A stretch of DNA of 64,000 nt, taken from the NCBI RefSeq assembly GCF_014202435.1, contig NZ_JACHGU010000001.1, positions 742,018-806,017 of the forward strand. Reading direction: 5' to 3'. The position numbers were made by a program, and so were the translations under genes. The stretch is from Pseudoxanthomonas broegbernensis. Its GTDB lineage: Bacteria; Pseudomonadota; Gammaproteobacteria; Xanthomonadales; Xanthomonadaceae. This document shows positions 45,410-54,187 of this stretch, piece after piece. The notes beneath the pieces are model-generated. The model was not told the origin of the DNA. It saw only the letters and a list, made by a program, of their open reading frames with translations, and searched no databases. The stretch's first letter is position 1; every line of letters starts with the position of its first letter.

Positions 45410-48400
45410 ATGTCGAAGTGCCAGGTCCGCGCCACTGGGTGCAGTGCGAAGTCTTATCCGTCTTTCCGTTCCAACCGCTCGGCGCTGGCGTTCGGCGTGG
45501 CGCTGGCCCTCTCGGCCGGCCTCGCGCATGCGCAGGACGCCGGTCCGGCCACCGGGTCCGACCCCGCCGTGGAACTGCAGACCATCGAGGTCAAGGGCGT
45601 GCGCGGCAGCGTGATGCGCGCCCAGGAGATCAAGCAGGAGGCCAGCCAGATCATCGACTCGGTCACCGCCGACGACATCGGCGCGCTGCCCGACCGCTCG
45701 GTCACCGAGACCCTCAAGCGCGTCAGCGGCGTGACGGTCACCGGCTTCCTGGCCCGCGACGATACCGACCACTTCTCGGCCGAAGGCAGCGGCGTGATGA
45801 TCCGCGGCCTGACCTTCGTGCGCGGCGAGCTCAACGGCCGCGACGTGTTCAGCGCCAACGGCGGCCGTGGCCTGAGCTTCGAGGAAGTGCCGGCCGAACT
45901 GATGGCCGGCGTGGACGTCTACAAGAATCCCTCGGCGGAGATCATCGAAGGCGGCCTGGGCGGCACGGTCAACCTGCGCACGCGCATGCCGTTCGACCAG
46001 CCCGGCCGCAAGGTCGCCGGCAGCGTCGACTACAACTACGGCGACCATGCCAAGAAGGGCAAGCCGTCGGCCTCGTTCCTGTTCAGCGACCGCTGGCAGA
46101 CCGGGATCGGCGAGGTCGGCTTCCTGGCCAATGTCTCGTACTCGGAGATGTCCACCCTGTCCGACGGCATCCAGATCGAGCCGCTCCACCGCCGTGGCGC
46201 GCTGCCGGAGAACAACGACGAGTGGGCGATGATGCCCGACGGCAGTTGGGTTTCGCCCGACCAGATCAAGGAGGAACTGATCGGCGACAGCGGCCACGAT
46301 GCGGTGTTCGTGCCGGGCGGCGCCAACTGGCGCCAGACCGCGTTCGACCGCAAGCGCCAGGGCCTGGCCCTGGCCGCGCAGTGGCGCCCGAACGACGATA
46401 CCGAGCTGTACGCCCAGCTCCTGACCTCCAAGTACCGGATGGCCTGGCGCGAGCATTCGATGGTGTTCGGCGGCTCCAGCGACGGCGACAACGCCGACGG
46501 CCGCTCCAACTTCATCATGCCGATGCCCGGCACCCAGTTCGCCTACGACGCCAACGGCCGCTTCCTCAGCGGCAACATGCGCGCCGGCGCCTATCCATGG
46601 CATTCGATCTACGACGGTTTCGGCATCCAGTTCAGCACGGCCAACCGCTACAACACCCAGGACAACCAGACCACCGACATCTCGGCCGGCTTCCGCCACT
46701 ACCTCACCGACAACCTGATCGTGCGCGGCGACCTCCAGTACGTGAAGTCGACCAACGAGAACATGGACTTCACCGTCTATGCCTCGACCCTGCTGGAAGG
46801 CGTGAACCTGGACCTGAGCGGGAAGTATCCGCAGGTCACCACCAACAACGCCGAGGCCATGCTCGACCCGAGCACCTATTTCTGGCGTGCGGCGATGGAC
46901 CACATCGCCGACAACCGCGGCAACGAGCGCGCCGGACGCCTGGACCTGGAATACACCTTCAACGACAGCGACTGGCTGCGCTTCTTCCGCTTCGGCGCGC
47001 GGGTGGCCGACCGCAGCTACACCAGCTACTCCACCAGTTGGAACTGGAAGCCGATCAGCGAGTCGTGGCATCCGGTCAACAACCCGGGCCGCAACGACGT
47101 CGCCTGGCTGGACCAGTACTACGCCGGCGATACGGAGTTGTACGACATGGGCAACTTCTTCGGCGGCAAGGTCAACGTCCCGACCCGCCTGTGGTTCCCG
47201 GCCGACAGCATCGTCGACATCGGCTACGCCAACACCACGCTGGGCCCGCTGTCCAACGAGGTGGACCCCGCGTCAGGCTGGTACCCGCTGTCCTACATCC
47301 CGGCCAACATCAACATCCAGGACGAACGCACCCAGGCGGCCTACGGCGTGCTGTACTTCGAGAACCAGGATCGCTTCGGCGTCCCGGTGGACGGCAACCT
47401 CGGCGTGCGCGTGGTCAAGACCAGCGTGCGCACCACCGGCGGCGGCCGCATGCCCGACATGTCCGGCTGGGGCGAGCAGGTCACCGATGAGGTCAAGGCC
47501 AAGTTCGCCGGCCAGTACTTCAGCACCGACACCTCCAGTTCCTATACCGACGTGCTGCCCAGCCTGAACGTGCGCGTGAAGTTCACCGAGGGGCTGCAGT
47601 GGCGCGTCGCGGCGTCCAAGGCGATCGCCCGTCCGGAGTTCCGCCTGATGCAGGCCTGGCTGCCGCTGAGCGTCTCGGTCGCCAGCGCATGCACCAGCGC
47701 GATCGAGCTGGGCACGAGGACCGATCCCTGCGGTCTGTCGGACCTGACCAGCTTCGAGGGCAGCGCCGGCAACCCGGCGCTCAAGCCGATGCGCGCCGAC
47801 CAGTACGACACCGCGCTGGAGTGGTACTTCGGTCCGACCAACATGGTCTACGCGACCGTGTTCTGGAAGGATGTGAAGGACTACTTCGCCACCACCGTCG
47901 GCTACGAGACCTGGAACGGCGACCAGTACGCGGTGACCCGCGCCAACAACCTGGACGAAGGCAGGATCCGTGGCTACGAGGTCGGTTACTCGCAGTTCTT
48001 CGACTTCCTGCCGGGCTGGCTGAACGGCTTCGGCGTGCAGGCCAACTACACCTACGTGGACAGCTCGGGCGGCAGCAACGCGATCGTCGACCCGTACGAC
48101 CTGGAGCACCGCGCGGTGTCGGTGGACCTGCCGCTGGAGGGCCTGTCCAAGCGCTCCTACAACGTGGTCGGCATCTACGAGAAGAACAGGCTCTCGTTGC
48201 GCCTGGCCTACAACTGGCGCTCGCGCTACCTGCTGACCTCCAGCGACGTGATCACCCAGTTGCCGACCTGGAACGAGGATTTCGGCCAGTTGGACGGCTC
48301 GTTCTTCTACAACATCAACAGCAACATCCAGATCGGCCTGCAGGTCAACAACATCACCAACTCGGTGACGAACCTGACCACGGGACCGCGGCTGTACGGT

Positions 48401-48490
48401 TCGGACGGCTATCTGGACGAGACCGTGTACAACCGCGCCTGGTTCATGAACGACCGTCGCTACTCGGCGGTGCTGCGCGCGAGCTGGTAA
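45410..48490 (+). CDS. TonB-dependent receptor 2 of the xyloglucan locus
   Basis: A 1026-residue receptor, the nearest paralogue of receptor 1 along its whole length. Signal peptide ends LAHAQ. TonB-box-like start VELQTIEVKGVRGS, plug motifs as in receptor 1 (45755-45897 is base-for-base identical to 42273-42415), barrel ending YSAVLRASW. Loops between residues 210 and 330 and near 640-700 differ most from receptor 1, so ligand preference may differ. Start ATG 45410 follows GGGAGGGG. Its own promoter elements lie at 45205-45271 and a strong hairpin without T-run follows the gene, so some transcription may continue to receptor 3. Confidence 0.94.
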   Translation: MSKCQVRATGCSAKSYPSFRSNRSALAFGVALALSAGLAHAQDAGPATGSDPAVELQTIEVKGVRGSVMRAQEIKQEASQIIDSVTADDIGALPDRSVTETLKRVSGVTVTGFLARDDTDHFSAEGSGVMIRGLTFVRGELNGRDVFSANGGRGLSFEEVPAELMAGVDVYKNPSAEIIEGGLGGTVNLRTRMPFDQPGRKVAGSVDYNYGDHAKKGKPSASFLFSDRWQTGIGEVGFLANVSYSEMSTLSDGIQIEPLHRRGALPENNDEWAMMPDGSWVSPDQIKEELIGDSGHDAVFVPGGANWRQTAFDRKRQGLALAAQWRPNDDTELYAQLLTSKYRMAWREHSMVFGGSSDGDNADGRSNFIMPMPGTQFAYDANGRFLSGNMRAGAYPWHSIYDGFGIQFSTANRYNTQDNQTTDISAGFRHYLTDNLIVRGDLQYVKSTNENMDFTVYASTLLEGVNLDLSGKYPQVTTNNAEAMLDPSTYFWRAAMDHIADNRGNERAGRLDLEYTFNDSDWLRFFRFGARVADRSYTSYSTSWNWKPISESWHPVNNPGRNDVAWLDQYYAGDTELYDMGNFFGGKVNVPTRLWFPADSIVDIGYANTTLGPLSNEVDPASGWYPLSYIPANINIQDERTQAAYGVLYFENQDRFGVPVDGNLGVRVVKTSVRTTGGGRMPDMSGWGEQVTDEVKAKFAGQYFSTDTSSSYTDVLPSLNVRVKFTEGLQWRVAASKAIARPEFRLMQAWLPLSVSVASACTSAIELGTRTDPCGLSDLTSFEGSAGNPALKPMRADQYDTALEWYFGPTNMVYATVFWKDVKDYFATTVGYETWNGDQYAVTRANNLDEGRIRGYEVGYSQFFDFLPGWLNGFGVQANYTYVDSSGGSNAIVDPYDLEHRAVSVDLPLEGLSKRSYNVVGIYEKNRLSLRLAYNWRSRYLLTSSDVITQLPTWNEDFGQLDGSFFYNINSNIQIGLQVNNITNSVTNLTTGPRLYGSDGYLDETVYNRAWFMNDRRYSAVLRASW

Positions 48491-48517
48491 GCAGCCCGTA
48501 CGGGGCAGGCGATCCCA

Positions 48518-48546
48518 CGGCCCGCGCGGGGAAACCGCGCGGGCCG
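48518..48546 (+). terminator. GC-rich hairpin after receptor 2
   Basis: CGGCCCGCGCGG (48518-48529) pairs with CCGCGCGGGCCG (48535-48546) around GGAAA. It resembles the terminator after receptor 1 but has lost the T-run, so termination is probably partial. Confidence 0.65.
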
Positions 48547-48658
48547 TTCGTCGAGATTTTCCGCAGGGTCCGAACCCACCCCGGCCGGATCGGCTCCTGC
48601 GCGCGCACGGCCATTCCACGTTATCGGGATCGCGAGCGAGGGGCATTTCCGGTCGATT

Positions 48659-48729
48659 TAATCTATTCCGTGACCACATAGGTCAATCGGAATAATTCAT
48701 TGGTCCGACATGGGTTCGCTGACTATGCT
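48659..48729 (+). promoter_or_regulatory. Promoter region of receptor 3 with conserved elements
   Basis: TAATCTATTC-N9-ATAGG (48659-48682) as before the LysR gene, containing TAT-N11-ATA; TATTCCG (48664-48670) with CGGAATA (48688-48694) as a perfect inverted repeat; GGAATAATTCATTGGT (48689-48704); CATGGGT (48709-48715); TTGGTC (48700-48705), 18-base spacer, TATGCT (48724-48729). Confidence 0.7.
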
Positions 48730-48873
48730 CAGCCAATCGATTCACTGGTGATTAAGAGTTGTATCCTTGAATCGAGCGACAAGCAGGTCTCGAATCCGCA
48801 CGAGCGGATCGCCTGAAAACCCGCAGGGAGCGGTCGCCCCGCTCCCGCCGCACGTGTCCTGGGAGGGAACGCA

Positions 48874-51819
48874 ATGTCCACGCATCACCACCGCAGCAGC
48901 CCGGTGTACCGGGCGTCCGTACGCACCCATGATCGCCGCTTCAAGTACAGCGCCCTGGCGATGGGCGTGGCGATGATGCTGGCCGCCCCCGCGTACGCGC
49001 AGGACGCCGGGACCGGCGATGGCGGCGTCTCCGACCTGGACCGGATCGTCGTGCACGGGGTGCGCGGCAGCCTGACCAAGGCCCAGATCATCAAGGAAAC
49101 CTCCGACCAGATCGTCGACTCGATCGTGGCCGAGGACATCGGCAAGCTGCCGGACAACAACGTCGCCGAGGCGCTGCAGCGCATCACCGGCGTGCAGATC
49201 ACCCGCAACAAGGGCGAGGGCAGCGGCATCATGGTGCGCGGCCTGACCCAGGTGCGCAGCGAGCTCAACGGCCGCGACATCTTCACCGCCAACGCCGGCC
49301 GCGCGCTGAGCTGGGAAGACGTGCCGGCCGAGCTGCTGGGCGGCGTGGACGTCTACAAGAACCCCAACGCCGAGCTGATCGAGGGCGGCCTGGGCGGCCT
49401 GGTCAACCTGCGCACGCGCATGCCGTTCGACCAGGACGGGATGAAGCTGTCCGGCAGCTTCACCGTCAACAAGTGGGACCTGCGCGACTCCACCCAGCCC
49501 TCGGCCTCGATCCTGTTCAGCAACCGCTGGAACGTGGGCGAGGGCGAGTTCGGCATCCTGGTCAACGTCGCCCACCAGGAAGGCCAGTACCGCGAGGACC
49601 GCATCAACTTCGGCTCCTACCTGGTCGACGGCGACGTGCCGGGCTACGAGGGCCAGGACGTCGTCATTCCCAGCGAAGTGGGCATGTACAGCCACTTCGG
49701 CGACCGCGAGCGCGACGGCCAGTACATCGCCCTGCAGTGGAAGCCGCGCGACGGCATGGAGCTGTACGCCACCGCGCTGCGCTCGGACTACAAGTTCCGC
49801 AACCGCGAGTACAGCGTGCGCGCGGGCAACTTCAACAACAACACCGAGGACCTGGTGAACTGGAGCGGCAACGGCTGGGGCTACGTCTCCCCGTCCATTC
49901 CCGGCTACGAGGGTTTCACCGACCCGTTCGGCTTCGATGCCAAGGGCGAGTTCCAGTACGGCACCTTCAACAATGCGCTGGTGACCACCACCGCGCGCAT
50001 GGACTGGCGCAACTCGGTCACCACCGACATCGCCCTGGGCGGCAAGTGGCAGGTCAACGACAACCTGCACCTGTCCACCGACTTCCAGTACGTGGACGCC
50101 ACCACCGAGGGCGTGAACTACTGGGTCGACCTGCTCGCCGGCCAGATCGACGAGAGCGACTGGCGCGGCTGGGCCGGCCTGTACGGGGTGCCGCCGGTGC
50201 GCCTGGACTTCCGCGGCAAGTATCCGTCGGTGACCGTGCTGGACCAGGCCACCGGCCAGCCGATCCCCGGCTACATGAGCGACATCAACAACTACTCCGG
50301 CTGGATGTCGCACCTGGACAAGCGCGACGACAACGACGCCGACCAGTTCTCCTGGCGCGCCGACCTGCGCTGGGACTTCCTGGACAGCAGCTTCCTGCGC
50401 GACCTGCGCGTGGGCGTACGCTACACCGACCGCGACGCGATCACCCGCAGCTCCGGCTGGAACTGGCAGAAGATCCCGCCGCCGGGCACGGACGACGCCT
50501 GGGGCAGCTTCGCCGCCGTGCCGCTTTCGCAGTACGGGGACGCCTGCTACCGCCTGTTCCCGTTCGGCGACCACTTCCGCGGCAAGAGCGGGCTGCCCAC
50601 CGGCTACGTGGCCTGCGACGAGATGGTCGCCGACTACGAGAACACGGTGCGCATGTTCGGCCACGACCCGGTGGAGTACCAGTCGGCCACCGACATCCGC
50701 CAGTACGAGGAGAACACCTACGCCGCCTACGCGATGCTGCGCTTCGGCTCGGACGGCGCGCGCTTCCCGTGGGACGCCAACGCCGGCGTGCGCCTGGTGC
50801 GCACCGAGACCACGGTCGACGGCTATGAGCTCAAGCAGGACGACCCGACCAACTCGGTGACGCCGGTCAGCGTCAAGCACGCCTACACCGACGTGCTGCC
50901 GAGCTTCAATTTCCGCATGTTCCTCAGCCCGCAGTTGCAGTGGCGCGTGGCGGCGTCGCGGGCCATGTCGCGGCCCAACTTCGACCTGCTCGATCCGTAC
51001 GTGTTCCTCAACAACACGTTCTTCGACTTCAACACCGGCGGGATTTCCTACGCCAACCGCGGCAACCCGTACCTGGAGCCGATGTACGCCGACCAGTTCG
51101 ACACCTCGCTGGAGTGGTACTTCGGCCAGGGTTCGATGCTGTACGGCACCGCGTTCTACAAGAAGGTCAAGGGCTTCTACTACTACGACACGGTCACGGC
51201 CAACTACTACGACTCGGCCTTCTCCGTTCCGCTGGAGGGCGGCGCCGACGGCGAGACCCGGGAGTGCGTGGGTGCCGAGTGCGTGCGCCCGTTCGAGCTG
51301 CAGACCCGCGCCAATGGCGACAGCGGCAAGATCAAGGGCCTGGAGGTGGGCTACCGCCAGTTCTTCACCTTCCTGCCCGGCCCGCTGGATGGCCTGGGCT
51401 TCGAGGCCAACTACACCTACGTGGACAGCAGCGCGCCGGCGCCCAACGCGATGAGCACCGACGGCATCGAGCTGGTCCAGCTTCCGCTGGAGGGCCTGTC
51501 GAAGAACAGTTACAACGTGGTGCTGATGTACGAGAAGTCCCGCGTATCGTTCCGCGCCGCCTACAACTGGCGCGACACCTGGCTGGTCACCACGCGTCCG
51601 CCGAACGCCGGCCACGTGCCGCAGTACCACGACGAGACCGGGCAGTTGGACGCGTCGCTGCGCTTGGACCTGAGCAAGGTCTGGTCGATCACGCTGGACG
51701 GCACCAACCTGCTGAACGAAACGCGGTTCGACTACTACGGCAGCACCAGCCGCCCCAACGGCTGGTACACCAACGATCGCCGCTATGGCCTGACGATCCG
51801 CGCCAACCTCGACCTGTAA
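48874..51819 (+). CDS. TonB-dependent receptor 3 of the xyloglucan locus
   Basis: A 981-residue receptor of the same carbohydrate class but clearly diverged from receptors 1 and 2. Signal peptide ends PAYAQ. Plug: DSIVAEDIGKLPDNNVAEALQRITGVQI, GIMVRGLTQVRSELNGRD, VDVYKNPNAELIEGGLGGLVNLRTRMP. Barrel ends YGLTIRANLDL. Two Cys pairs in extracellular loops (YGDACYRLF/YVACDEM and RECVGAECVRP) suggest disulfides. Start ATG 48874 follows GGGAGGGAA. It directly precedes the glycosidase genes, so it is the likeliest dedicated receptor for GH74 products. It shares its promoter elements with receptor 2. Confidence 0.94.
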   Translation: MSTHHHRSSPVYRASVRTHDRRFKYSALAMGVAMMLAAPAYAQDAGTGDGGVSDLDRIVVHGVRGSLTKAQIIKETSDQIVDSIVAEDIGKLPDNNVAEALQRITGVQITRNKGEGSGIMVRGLTQVRSELNGRDIFTANAGRALSWEDVPAELLGGVDVYKNPNAELIEGGLGGLVNLRTRMPFDQDGMKLSGSFTVNKWDLRDSTQPSASILFSNRWNVGEGEFGILVNVAHQEGQYREDRINFGSYLVDGDVPGYEGQDVVIPSEVGMYSHFGDRERDGQYIALQWKPRDGMELYATALRSDYKFRNREYSVRAGNFNNNTEDLVNWSGNGWGYVSPSIPGYEGFTDPFGFDAKGEFQYGTFNNALVTTTARMDWRNSVTTDIALGGKWQVNDNLHLSTDFQYVDATTEGVNYWVDLLAGQIDESDWRGWAGLYGVPPVRLDFRGKYPSVTVLDQATGQPIPGYMSDINNYSGWMSHLDKRDDNDADQFSWRADLRWDFLDSSFLRDLRVGVRYTDRDAITRSSGWNWQKIPPPGTDDAWGSFAAVPLSQYGDACYRLFPFGDHFRGKSGLPTGYVACDEMVADYENTVRMFGHDPVEYQSATDIRQYEENTYAAYAMLRFGSDGARFPWDANAGVRLVRTETTVDGYELKQDDPTNSVTPVSVKHAYTDVLPSFNFRMFLSPQLQWRVAASRAMSRPNFDLLDPYVFLNNTFFDFNTGGISYANRGNPYLEPMYADQFDTSLEWYFGQGSMLYGTAFYKKVKGFYYYDTVTANYYDSAFSVPLEGGADGETRECVGAECVRPFELQTRANGDSGKIKGLEVGYRQFFTFLPGPLDGLGFEANYTYVDSSAPAPNAMSTDGIELVQLPLEGLSKNSYNVVLMYEKSRVSFRAAYNWRDTWLVTTRPPNAGHVPQYHDETGQLDASLRLDLSKVWSITLDGTNLLNETRFDYYGSTSRPNGWYTNDRRYGLTIRANLDL

Positions 51820-51843
51820 CGTTCCCGCGGGGAAGCATGGAGG

Positions 51844-51868
51844 CGCACGGCCCCCCGGCCGTGCGTTT
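51844..51868 (+). terminator. Hairpin after receptor 3
   Basis: CGCACGGCC (51844-51852) pairs with GGCCGTGCG (51857-51865) around CCCC and is followed by only TTT. Probably a partial terminator. Confidence 0.6.
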
Positions 51869-51875
51869 CCGTGCG

Positions 51876-51925
51876 TCTCCCGGCACCGGCCCTCCCGCCT
51901 CCCCGGGTGGGCCGGTGCCGGGAGA
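51876..51925. repeat. 17-bp perfect inverted repeat before the GH74 gene
   Basis: Arms 51876-51892 (TCTCCCGGCACCGGCCC) and 51909-51925 (GGGCCGGTGCCGGGAGA) match without error around a 16-base loop. No T-run. As RNA it would be a very stable stem 33 bases before the GH74 start codon, suited to protect the receptor mRNA 3' end or to set the ratio between receptor and enzymes. Confidence 0.8.
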
Positions 51926-51958
51926 CATCTCCGCCCACAAGCTAAGGGGAAGCGGCGC

Positions 51959-54187
51959 ATGATCCGCATCGCAGTTGCACGGTACGGCCGTATCGCGACC
52001 CTGGTTGCATGGGGCGCGTTGCTGGCGCCGTTGGCCGGCCTCCAGGCCGCTCCGGCATCGGGCGCGGCCTACCGCTGGGACAACGTCGCCATCGGCGGCG
52101 GCGGTTTCGTCACCGGCATCGAATTCCATCCGGCCGAGCGCGGCCTGGCCTATGCGCGGACCGACGTCGGCGGCGCCTACCGCTGGGACGCGGCGGCGCG
52201 GCGCTGGATCGCGCTGACCGACTGGATCGGGCACGAGGACGCCAACCTGGCCGGCATCGAGAGCCTGGCCCTGGATCCGTCCGATCCGCAGCGCGTCTAC
52301 TTGGCCGCCGGCACCTACACCCACGAGCGCGCGGGCAACGGCGCGATCCTGCGCTCGGCCGACCGCGGCGCGAGCTTCGAGCGCACCGACCTGCCGTTCA
52401 AGCTGGGCGGCAACGAACTGGCGCGCGGCAATGGCGAGCGCCTGGCGGTGGACCCCAACGACGGCCGCGTGCTGTTCATGGGGTCGCGCGCACATGGCCT
52501 GTGGCGCAGCGAGGACCGTGGCGCGCGCTGGAAGCGCGTCGATGGCTTCCCCGCGCTGGCCACGTCCGAATCGGCCAGCGCCAGCAACTGGCGCAAGCAG
52601 GCCATCGGCATCGTGTTCGTCGCCTTCGACCCGGCCAGCGGGCAGGCCGGCGCCCCCACGCCGGGGGTCTATGCCGGCGTGTCCAGCCGCCAGGGCGGGC
52701 TGTTCCGTTCGACCGACGCCGGCCGCACCTGGCAGGCGGTGCCGGGCCAGCCCACCGGGCTGCGTCCGAACCACATGGTCCGCGATGCGCGCGGCGATTT
52801 CCTGCTCAGCTACGGCGACGAGCCCGGGCCGGACAACATGGGCGACGGTGCGGTGTGGCGGTTCTCGCCGGCCAGCGGGAACTGGACCGACATCACCCCG
52901 GCGCCGCAGTCCAGCGACGGCCAGGGTGACGGCTTCGGCTGGGGCGCGGTGGCGGTGGACGCATCCGACCCGGACGTGATCGTGGCCACCACCTTCAACC
53001 GCTGGGCGCCGCACGACGACATCTACCGCAGCACCGACGGCGGCCGCACCTGGAAGGCGGTGTTCCCGTCCTCCGACTTCGACCACTCCGCCTCGCCCTG
53101 GACCGCGCAGGCCAGGCCTCACTGGATGGCCGACATCGAGATCGACCCGCACGACCCGGACCGGGTGCTGTTCGTCACCGGCTACGGCATATGGGCGTCG
53201 CGCGACATGGCCGCGCTGGACCGCGGCGGCCGGGTGCACTGGGGGTTCGAGAACGCCGGCCTGGACGAGACCGTGCCGCTGGACCTGGTCAGCCCGCCGC
53301 AGGGTGCGTCGCTGGTCAGCGGCCTGGGCGACATCGACGGCTTCCGCCACGACGACCTGCGCCGCACCACCACCCAGTTCTCCGGCCCGCGCTACAGCAA
53401 CACCGAGAGCCTGGACTACGCCGGCCAGCGGCCGCAGTGGCTGGTGCGCAGCGGCCACCTGCACGGCGACGACCCGTCGCGGGTGCGCGCGGCCTACTCG
53501 CGCGACGGCGGCGCCACCTGGAGCGCCTTCGCCAAGGAGCCGCCGAACGGGCAGGGTGCCGGGCAGATCGCCATCTCCGCCGACGGCGGGCGGGTGATCT
53601 GGAAGACCCGCGGCGGCAGCCACTGGCTGACCGATGCCTTCGGCGCGCGCTGGCAGAAGGTGCGCGGCCTGCCGCAGGCCGCGGTGGTGGCCGCCGACCG
53701 GGTGGAGCCGGCGCTGTGGTACGGCTTCGATCCGGTCAGTGGGCAGTTGTACGTCAGTGGCGACGGCGGCGTTGCGTTCGAGCCGGCCCAGGGCGGGACG
53801 GGCGAGATCGGCGATTGGTTCCGCGGCGAGCTGCTGCCTTCGCCCAACGCCAGCGGCGTGGTCTATTTCGCCGCCTCCTGGCGCGGGATGATGCGCTGGA
53901 GCGCGGGCCGGCTCGAACGCCTGGCCGGGATCGAGAACGCGTTCGCCGCCGGCCTGGGCGCGCCCGCGCCGGGGCGCACGACGCCGACGCTGTTCGTGTT
54001 CGGCCAGGTCGGAGGGGCCGTGGGCCTGTACCGTTCCGACGACGATGGCCGCCGCTGGAAGCGCATCGACGATCCCATGCACCGCTTCGGCAGCGTGCGT
54101 ATGCTCACCGGCGACGCGCGCGTCCATGGACGCGTCTACCTGGCCACTTCCGGCCGCGGCGTGATCTACGGAGAACCGGAGCAATGA
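51959..54187 (+). CDS. GH74 endo-xyloglucanase
   Basis: A 742-residue glycoside hydrolase family 74 enzyme that cuts the beta-1,4-glucan backbone of xyloglucan. The fold is two seven-bladed propellers, visible as repeated Asp-box-like units (SADRGASF, SEDRGARW, STDAGRTW, STDGGRTW, SRDGGATW, SDDDGRRW). Catalytic Asp candidates are D69 in YARTDVGGAYRW and D458 in GDIDGF, at the places known for the family. An N-terminal hydrophobic segment (residues 12-30, ending LQAAPAS) is a signal peptide, so the enzyme acts in the periplasm or at the surface. No carbohydrate-binding module is present. Start ATG 51959 follows AAGGGGAAG. The stop overlaps the next start by four bases. Confidence 0.95.
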   Translation: MIRIAVARYGRIATLVAWGALLAPLAGLQAAPASGAAYRWDNVAIGGGGFVTGIEFHPAERGLAYARTDVGGAYRWDAAARRWIALTDWIGHEDANLAGIESLALDPSDPQRVYLAAGTYTHERAGNGAILRSADRGASFERTDLPFKLGGNELARGNGERLAVDPNDGRVLFMGSRAHGLWRSEDRGARWKRVDGFPALATSESASASNWRKQAIGIVFVAFDPASGQAGAPTPGVYAGVSSRQGGLFRSTDAGRTWQAVPGQPTGLRPNHMVRDARGDFLLSYGDEPGPDNMGDGAVWRFSPASGNWTDITPAPQSSDGQGDGFGWGAVAVDASDPDVIVATTFNRWAPHDDIYRSTDGGRTWKAVFPSSDFDHSASPWTAQARPHWMADIEIDPHDPDRVLFVTGYGIWASRDMAALDRGGRVHWGFENAGLDETVPLDLVSPPQGASLVSGLGDIDGFRHDDLRRTTTQFSGPRYSNTESLDYAGQRPQWLVRSGHLHGDDPSRVRAAYSRDGGATWSAFAKEPPNGQGAGQIAISADGGRVIWKTRGGSHWLTDAFGARWQKVRGLPQAAVVAADRVEPALWYGFDPVSGQLYVSGDGGVAFEPAQGGTGEIGDWFRGELLPSPNASGVVYFAASWRGMMRWSAGRLERLAGIENAFAAGLGAPAPGRTTPTLFVFGQVGGAVGLYRSDDDGRRWKRIDDPMHRFGSVRMLTGDARVHGRVYLATSGRGVIYGEPEQ

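Larger units (their letters stand above)
48491..48873. other. 383-bp regulatory gap before receptor 3
   Basis: No gene visible. It contains the hairpin after receptor 2 (48518-48546), the promoter elements at 48659-48729 and a leader of roughly 140 bases before the start codon, with GGGAGGG just upstream of it. Confidence 0.6.
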
